Of a stretch of 10,723 nucleotides of DNA, positions 7,284 through 10,723 are shown piece after piece. Location: NCBI GenBank assembly GCA_919901855.1, contig CAKKQC010000089.1, forward strand, positions 1-10,723, in the 5' to 3' direction. Position 1 is the stretch's first letter. Each line of letters opens with the position of its first letter. Origin of the DNA: a bacterium (GTDB lineage Bacteria; Oederibacteriota; CAKKQC01). The notes beneath the pieces were generated by a model that saw only the letters and a program-made list of their open reading frames with translations, had not been told where the DNA came from and ran no database searches. Position numbers and translations under genes: made by a program.

Positions 7284-8026
7284 CGGAGCGGGACGACCCC
7301 GGGCGCGAACCGGCCCTCCGCGCCCTCGTCCGCGGCAAGCCCGCGCTCCGGCACTTCTACGAGCGGATCTACGCCGGGTTCGCGGAGCGGCTCCGCGCCT
7401 GCCCGCCGGGTGTGGCTCTCGAGCTGGGGAGCGGCGCCGGGTTCCTCAAGGACGTCCTCCCCGAGGTCGTCACCTCCGACGTCCTGCCGTACGCGGGCGT
7501 TGACCGCGTCGTGGACGCGGCCGCGCTTCCGTTCCCGGACGGCGGCCTCCGCGCGATCTTCCTGCTGAATGTCTTTCACCACCTGCCGGACGCCGGGGCG
7601 TTCCTGCGCGAGGCCCGCCGCTGCCTGGCCCCGGGGGGCCGCGTGATCATGGTCGACGAGTACCCGGGCTGGATCGGCACCTTCGTCTACCGGTACATCC
7701 ACCACGAGGGGTTCGACCCCAAGGCGCGCGAGTGGTCGTTTCCGTCGTCGGGCCCGATCTCGGGCGCGAACGGGGCGCTGGCCTGGATCGTATTCCAGCG
7801 CGACCGGGCCCGGTTCGAGACGATGGTGCCCGAGCTCAAGCTCGACCGGTGGCGGCCGATCTTCCCCTTGGGCTACTGGCTGGCGGGCGGGCTCAAGCGG
7901 TGGTCGCTCCTGCCCGGGCGGACGCACGTCGTCGCCGACTGGGTGGACCGCCAGCTCCTCCGGATCTCGCCCAAGTTCGGGAGCTTCGTCGAGGTCGAGC
8001 TCGTGAAGACGGGGGAGTCGGCGTGA
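7280..8026 (+). CDS. Class I SAM-dependent methyltransferase (Methyltransf_11-like)
   Basis: This 248-aa protein has a Rossmann-type methyltransferase core. Motif I is LELGSGAGF at 47-55, followed by a short strand (VTSDVLP), the VVDAAALPFPDGGLRAIFLLNVFHHL region (78-102) and the post-III segment LREARRCLAPGGRVIMVDE. The C-terminal third (about 130-248) is a cap that may set substrate choice and is not recognised further. No signal peptide or membrane helix is seen, so it is cytoplasmic. The GTG at 7280 overlaps the GT2 stop codon (GTGA). The same frame is open far upstream to 5777, but that part is an Arg/Pro/Gly-rich shadow of the GT2 gene and is not protein. Position between a glycosyltransferase and an FkbM methyltransferase suggests methylation of a sugar or lipid carrier; the substrate is unknown. 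Confidence 0.85.
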   Translation: MTERDDPGREPALRALVRGKPALRHFYERIYAGFAERLRACPPGVALELGSGAGFLKDVLPEVVTSDVLPYAGVDRVVDAAALPFPDGGLRAIFLLNVFHHLPDAGAFLREARRCLAPGGRVIMVDEYPGWIGTFVYRYIHHEGFDPKAREWSFPSSGPISGANGALAWIVFQRDRARFETMVPELKLDRWRPIFPLGYWLAGGLKRWSLLPGRTHVVADWVDRQLLRISPKFGSFVEVELVKTGESA

Positions 8027-8847
8027 CCGCCGGACCCCGCCGCCGGGCCCTGCATTCCCTGATCGGCGTCTACGCGCTCGTGCGGCGCACGGGCTTCCTC
8101 GACACGCGGGCGGGTCAGGCGCTCTTCGCCTCGGCGTACTTCACCTACAAGAAGTACGTCGAGGACCCGTACGCGGGGCTTGCGCGGACCCGTCCCGAGC
8201 TATTCCAGGGCGGGAACATCCTCGACGTCGGCGCCAACATCGGGTACACGGCGACCGTGTTCGCCAAGGGGGTGTCCGAGGGGTGCCGGGTACACGCGTT
8301 CGAGCCCGAGGCGTTCAACTTCCGATTGCTGGAACGGGCGTCCCGCGCCCGCGCGGTCCGGGGCCGCATCGTGCCCGTGCGGGCGGCGGTGGGCGACACG
8401 GATGGGACGATCACGCTCCGGCTGAATCCGGATCACCACGGCGACCACCGGGTGGTCCCGCCGGGGACCGGCGCGCCCGTGGTGAATCCCGCGCTCGAGT
8501 CCACGGTCCCGGTCCTCCGGCTCGACACCTACGCGCACGCGCAGGGTATCTTCGAACGCATCGCGTTCATCAAGATCGACGTCCAGGGCTACGAGACCGC
8601 CGTCTGCCGGGGGATGCGGGGGATCCTGGCCGCCAACCCGCGCGCCGCGGTCTCGCTCGAGTACATGCCCGAGGCGATGGTCGCGCTCGGCCAGAGCCCC
8701 GAGTCCCTGCTGGCGGAGTTTCCGGCGCCGGCCTGGACCACGCAGCTCGTCGGCCACGACGGCCGGCTCCTCCCTGGCGACCGCGCCGCCCTCGACGCCG
8801 CCGTCCGCCGGACCGGCTACGTGGACCTCCTGCTCTTGCGGTCCTAA
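8023..8847 (+). CDS. FkbM family SAM-dependent methyltransferase
   Basis: This 274-aa protein has clear FkbM hallmarks: motif I ILDVGANIGY at 66-75, VHAFEPE at 90-96 (acidic residue for the ribose of SAM) and the family signature FIKIDVQGYE at 182-191. FkbM enzymes are O-methyltransferases, named from the FK506 pathway and common in glycan clusters, where they probably methylate sugar hydroxyls. Residues 1-60 form an unassigned helical N-terminus. The GTG at 8023 overlaps the previous TGA, and GGGGGAG at 8011-8017 is well placed as a ribosome binding site. It is the last gene of the coupled block: after its TAA there is a 73-bp gap and a differently organised toxin-antitoxin unit. No rho-independent terminator with a T-tract is visible in that gap. 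Confidence 0.9.
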   Translation: MTAGPRRRALHSLIGVYALVRRTGFLDTRAGQALFASAYFTYKKYVEDPYAGLARTRPELFQGGNILDVGANIGYTATVFAKGVSEGCRVHAFEPEAFNFRLLERASRARAVRGRIVPVRAAVGDTDGTITLRLNPDHHGDHRVVPPGTGAPVVNPALESTVPVLRLDTYAHAQGIFERIAFIKIDVQGYETAVCRGMRGILAANPRAAVSLEYMPEAMVALGQSPESLLAEFPAPAWTTQLVGHDGRLLPGDRAALDAAVRRTGYVDLLLLRS

Positions 8848-8876
8848 CAGCGATCCCAAGGCGGTCCCCAGGCCTC

Positions 8877-8901
8877 TTTGTGACTACATTTGTGGTACAG
8901 T
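8877..8901 (+). promoter_or_regulatory. Putative operator/promoter of the toxin-antitoxin pair
   Basis: TTTGTGACTACA (8877-8888) is followed directly by TTTGTGGTACA (8889-8899), a near-perfect tandem repeat. The same bases also hold an imperfect palindrome, AC-t-ACA-tt-TGT-g-GT, centred between 8889 and 8890. Phd-type antitoxins normally repress their own promoter through short repeats of this kind. A weak TACAGT at 8896-8901 could be the -10 box; no matching -35 is seen. Confidence 0.4.
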
Positions 8902-8906
8902 CGGTT

Positions 8907-8913
8907 GAGGAGG
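8907..8913 (+). promoter_or_regulatory. Strong ribosome binding site of the antitoxin gene
   Basis: GAGGAGG ends 7 nt before the ATG at 8921. It is the best Shine-Dalgarno sequence in the window and fixes the antitoxin start. It contrasts with the genes at 1094, 2738 and 9738, which have a -10-like box in this place instead. Confidence 0.75.
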
Positions 8914-8920
8914 CCCGGAG

Positions 8921-9154
8921 ATGAAGACGGCTTCAGTCAGGGAGTTCAAGAGCAAGGCGACAGCGTACCTCGCGGCCGAGGAAGAGGTCCTGGTGACCCG
9001 CCGCGGCCGGCCGGTGGCCGTGGTTACGCCGGTCAAGGAGCGGACCACCGCGGCCCTCCTGCTGGGCCTCCGGCGGGTTCTCAGCGAGGCCGGCGTCAGC
9101 AAGGCGGAAGCCCTGGCGATGCTCAAACGGGCCCGGAGGGATGTCTACGGCTGA
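8921..9154 (+). CDS. Phd/YefM-type antitoxin
   Basis: This 77-aa protein has the Phd/YefM layout. The N-terminal DNA-binding part begins MKTASVREFKSKATAYL and continues with EEEVLVTRRGRPVAVVTPV (about residues 20-38), the conserved strand-turn-strand of the family. Residues about 45-77 form a basic helical tail that should wrap and block the toxin. Length fits the family. The start is fixed by GAGGAGG 7 nt upstream. It precedes the PIN-domain gene by 6 bp, the usual antitoxin-first order, so the two are almost certainly co-transcribed and the protein probably represses its own promoter through the repeats at 8877-8901. Whether the pair is still active cannot be judged from sequence. Confidence 0.85.
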   Translation: MKTASVREFKSKATAYLAAEEEVLVTRRGRPVAVVTPVKERTTAALLLGLRRVLSEAGVSKAEALAMLKRARRDVYG

Positions 9155-9160
9155 GGCGGC

Positions 9161-9655
9161 ATGGCGGTGAGTAAGGTGTCTTCATCCGGCCCGGCCGCTC
9201 CCGGCGGTGCAAGCGTCCTGGTCGTGCTGGACGCGAGCGTCCTGGTCTCCGCGATCTTCGGCGGGATTCCGGCCAAGGCGGTCTCCCTCGCTCTGCGGGA
9301 GGAGATCGTTGTCTCCGACGAGGTCATGAAGGAGCTGGAGCGGGTCTCGGCGGACATGGTGGAGAGGGTCGGTCCGGAAAGGGCGACGGCATGGAATGGG
9401 CACTACTACCCCCTCTTCGCCGGATTCCGGATGGTCAAGGTCGGCCAACGGGTGCGCATTTGCCGGGATGCGACGGACGACGCCTACCTGAGCCTGGCCT
9501 TGGCGGCCGGGGCGAGCTACCTCGTGACCGGAGATGAAGACCTGCTCACGATCAGCCGGCGATCGCTTGCCGACGCCGGCCTGGCCCACCTTGCGATCGT
9601 GACGCCCCGGGAGTTCGTGACGCATATGCGGGGCCGGCAGGATTCTCCTGTCTAG
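9161..9655 (+). CDS. PIN-domain toxin (putative ribonuclease) of a toxin-antitoxin pair
   Basis: This 164-aa protein is of the COG1569-type PIN family. The acidic metal-binding residues are in place: D24 in VVLDASVLVSAIF, E58/E60 in SDEVMKELERV, D106/D107 in CRDATDDAYLSLALAAGA, and D125/D127 in LVTGDEDLL. PIN toxins are Mg-dependent endoribonucleases that cut tRNA, rRNA or mRNA; the target here is unknown. The ATG at 9161 follows the antitoxin stop by 6 bp, with GAGG at 9153-9156 close by. It adds about 18 residues (SKVSSSGPAAPGGAS) before the first PIN strand compared with usual family members, so a GTG at 9167 or 9176 may be the real start. The C-terminus (VTPREFVTHM) is typical. Function is inferred from family and the antitoxin neighbour. 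Confidence 0.85.
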   Translation: MAVSKVSSSGPAAPGGASVLVVLDASVLVSAIFGGIPAKAVSLALREEIVVSDEVMKELERVSADMVERVGPERATAWNGHYYPLFAGFRMVKVGQRVRICRDATDDAYLSLALAAGASYLVTGDEDLLTISRRSLADAGLAHLAIVTPREFVTHMRGRQDSPV

Positions 9656-9725
9656 TGCCACGTCTTCTCTATCGCGGCCCGTCTCTTTGTGACCCCGTCT
9701 TACTGGGCAGGCCCCTTCCCGGGCG

Positions 9726-9737
9726 TATAATCGAAGC
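9726..9737 (+). promoter_or_regulatory. Consensus -10 box (TATAAT) placed for leaderless transcription
   Basis: A perfect TATAAT at 9726-9731 ends 6 nt before the ATG at 9738. The expected transcript start is therefore at the start codon itself. No Shine-Dalgarno sequence lies in the 6-nt gap. No good -35 box is found at 16-18 nt; TTACTG at 9700-9705 has a 20-nt spacer. It is the strongest of the three such sites in the window. Confidence 0.6.
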
Positions 9738-10121
9738 ATGGGAATGTTCCAGGTCAAGGTCCGGGTCTCCAACCCCGCGGAGCCCGCCCGGTTCTTCGAG
9801 GACCTGTTCTGGGTCGACACCGGCGCGCTGTACTCCTTTATCCCGGAGGATCGCCTGGAAGCTATCGGCATCCCGTCGTTCGGGGAACGTACGCTGGCGC
9901 TCGCGGACGGCCGCACGGATCGCCGGCGGATCGGGATGGCGTCCTTCGAGGTCGAGGGCCAGGGAGAACGCGTCCCCTGCTATGTCATTTTCGCCCCCAA
10001 GGGCTCCCTGCAGTTGGTCGGCGCCACGACTCTCGAAGGTCTGGGCGTGGCCGTTGACCCCCTGGAACTGAAGCTGAAGCCGATTCTCGCGATCATCGGG
10101 GGGTACCGGGCCTCGGTCTAG
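9738..10121 (+). CDS. Small retropepsin-like (clan AA) aspartic protease
   Basis: This 127-aa protein resembles predicted retroviral-type aspartyl proteases of bacteria (COG5550-like). FWVDTGALYSFIP contains the catalytic DTG at 27-29; LALADGR at 53-59 falls where the flap should be; LVGATTLEGLGVAVDP (93-108) matches the second conserved block of the family. One active-site motif per chain means it would act as a dimer. There is no signal peptide or membrane helix, so it is cytoplasmic. Its substrate is unknown; such genes are scattered and often sit near toxin-antitoxin or other accessory genes, as here. The ATG at 9738 is chosen from the TATAAT 6 nt upstream; a second ATG at 9744 would remove only two residues. 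It is separated from the PIN gene by 82 bp and is probably its own transcription unit. Confidence 0.75.
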   Translation: MGMFQVKVRVSNPAEPARFFEDLFWVDTGALYSFIPEDRLEAIGIPSFGERTLALADGRTDRRRIGMASFEVEGQGERVPCYVIFAPKGSLQLVGATTLEGLGVAVDPLELKLKPILAIIGGYRASV

Positions 10122-10243
10122 TCGCGCCAGCGGGGGAACCAGTGGACGCGATTTAGATTTTCACGCGAGCTGTAGCGACATCATGGAGCCAGAATGGTTG
10201 GCGACGGTTCGTCGGTGACTGGGGTGGCCGAGGGACGAATTCA

Positions 10244-10675
10244 ATGATCCAAAGACTGTCCCTGGTCTTCGCATTGCTTCTCGGTCTGTTCCTTGTCGTT
10301 ATGGGGTTCAGAGGATACCCGTTGCCCAACTGGGCGTGGAAACCTTACTACCCAAGCTCGGCGTTCGAGGATGGGGCGGGGGATCCGGCCATGCTCCGTC
10401 TTGTTCATGACGCCCATATGTCCGTCCCGCATCGTCCCTCCCTGGCGAAACCACATGAGCTCGCGAAGTACGGGAAGGCCGTGCTTCCGTACCTGGTACG
10501 ATTGGCCGGCGAGCGACGGTTCTACGTCATCTATTTCCGTCCGCAGCATACGTGGTTCAGCACAGAAGCGTTTCAGGTGATTCACCCGCACTGGCCTGCT
10601 GCCGTCGAAGCGATCAAGGAGATTCGGGATCCATCCGCGATTCCGGACCTTCTGCTTATGGCCAGAGATCCATAA
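10244..10675 (+). CDS. Short signal-anchored protein with one C-terminal HEAT-like helix pair
   Basis: This 143-aa protein is not recognised as a whole. Residues about 5-20 are strongly hydrophobic after a single Arg, giving a signal peptide or signal anchor without a clear cleavage site, so the rest is probably outside the cytoplasm. A segment at 73-90 (KAVLPYLVRLAGE) and the final part 118-143 (AAVEAIKEIRDPSAIPDLL) look like HEAT/PBS-lyase-like helix pairs of the form E-I-x-DP-x-A-IP-x-LL. The protein ends exactly after one such unit, where longer HEAT proteins would continue, so it could be a truncated or degenerated member. GAGGGA at 10230-10235 is a ribosome binding site 8 nt from the ATG. 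The gene is visibly less GC-rich than the glycan genes. The 122-bp gap before it shows no convincing promoter or RNA. Confidence 0.6.
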   Translation: MIQRLSLVFALLLGLFLVVMGFRGYPLPNWAWKPYYPSSAFEDGAGDPAMLRLVHDAHMSVPHRPSLAKPHELAKYGKAVLPYLVRLAGERRFYVIYFRPQHTWFSTEAFQVIHPHWPAAVEAIKEIRDPSAIPDLLLMARDP

Positions 10676-10678
10676 GCC

Positions 10679-10720
10679 GTACCAGGGAACCCCGGGCTTC
10701 AGCCCGGGGCGGAATGGTAC
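10679..10720 (+). repeat. REP-like compound palindrome
   Basis: An 8-bp perfect stem CCCCGGGC (10690-10697) / GCCCGGGG (10702-10709) has a TTCA loop. It is enclosed by a second inverted pair, GTACCA (10679-10684) and TGGTAC (10715-10720), separated by matching 5-nt purine-rich bulges (GGGAA and CGGAA). No T-tract follows, so it is not a typical rho-independent terminator. The nested layout fits a REP or small palindromic repeat element. Only one copy is in the window and the element may continue past the edge. Confidence 0.6.
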
Positions 10721-10723
10721 CCC

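Noticed and set aside
9688-9731. TTGTGA at 9687-9692 as a -35 box for TATAAT at 9726
   Set aside because: The spacer would be 33 nt, far outside the 15-20 nt range for a sigma-70 type promoter.
10122-10243. Small gene or RNA in the gap before the HEAT-like gene
   Set aside because: Only an 11-codon frame (ATG at 10183) and a weak AT-rich patch near 10150-10160 are present; no stable hairpin, ribosome binding site or conserved motif was found.
10690-10709. Rho-independent terminator after the HEAT-like gene
   Set aside because: The stem is strong, but no T-tract follows and it is nested inside a second inverted pair, which fits a REP-like element better.

Overview
The window is a GC-rich stretch (mostly about 65-70% G+C by eye) with every convincing gene on the + strand and almost no non-coding space. 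Composition, an NHL-repeat plus FlgD-type Ig-like surface protein, GT-C/GT2/FkbM glycan genes and a Phd/PIN toxin-antitoxin pair suggest an environmental, probably Gram-negative bacterium from a GC-rich phylum such as Acidobacteriota, Methylomirabilota/Rokubacteria or a deltaproteobacterial relative. No phylogenetic marker is present, so this placement is weak. No tRNA, rRNA, CRISPR array or transposase is visible.

Region 1 (1-8847) looks like one surface-glycan locus. It opens with the 3' end of a secreted NHL-repeat/Ig-like protein. Three consecutive polytopic GT-C type glycosyltransferase paralogues follow (1094-2701, 2738-4345, 4342-5940); the first two have identical lengths (535 aa). 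Next come a GT2 enzyme of the dolichyl-phosphate-mannose-synthase type carrying a degenerate methyltransferase-like N-terminus (5937-7283), a class I SAM methyltransferase (7280-8026) and an FkbM methyltransferase (8023-8847). From 4342 to 8847 each gene starts on a GTG that overlaps the previous TGA (GTGA), so this part is probably one translationally coupled operon. A reasonable reading is that the GT2 makes a polyprenyl-phosphate sugar on the cytoplasmic face, the GT-C proteins use such lipid-linked sugars on the outer face, and the two methyltransferases decorate sugars. Substrates cannot be read from the sequence.

Region 2 (8848-10723) is accessory: a Phd-type antitoxin with a PIN toxin, a small stand-alone retropepsin-like aspartic protease, and a short signal-anchored protein ending in one HEAT-like helix pair. 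A REP-like palindrome lies just downstream, at the window edge.

Three features are most worth following up. A 69-base tract is perfectly identical at the 3' ends of the first two GT-C genes although the rest of the genes has diverged, and it reads as a recombination or conversion scar. TANAAT boxes sit 6-7 nt before three ATG codons, which suggests leaderless transcription. The third is the tandem GT-C/GT2/methyltransferase module itself.
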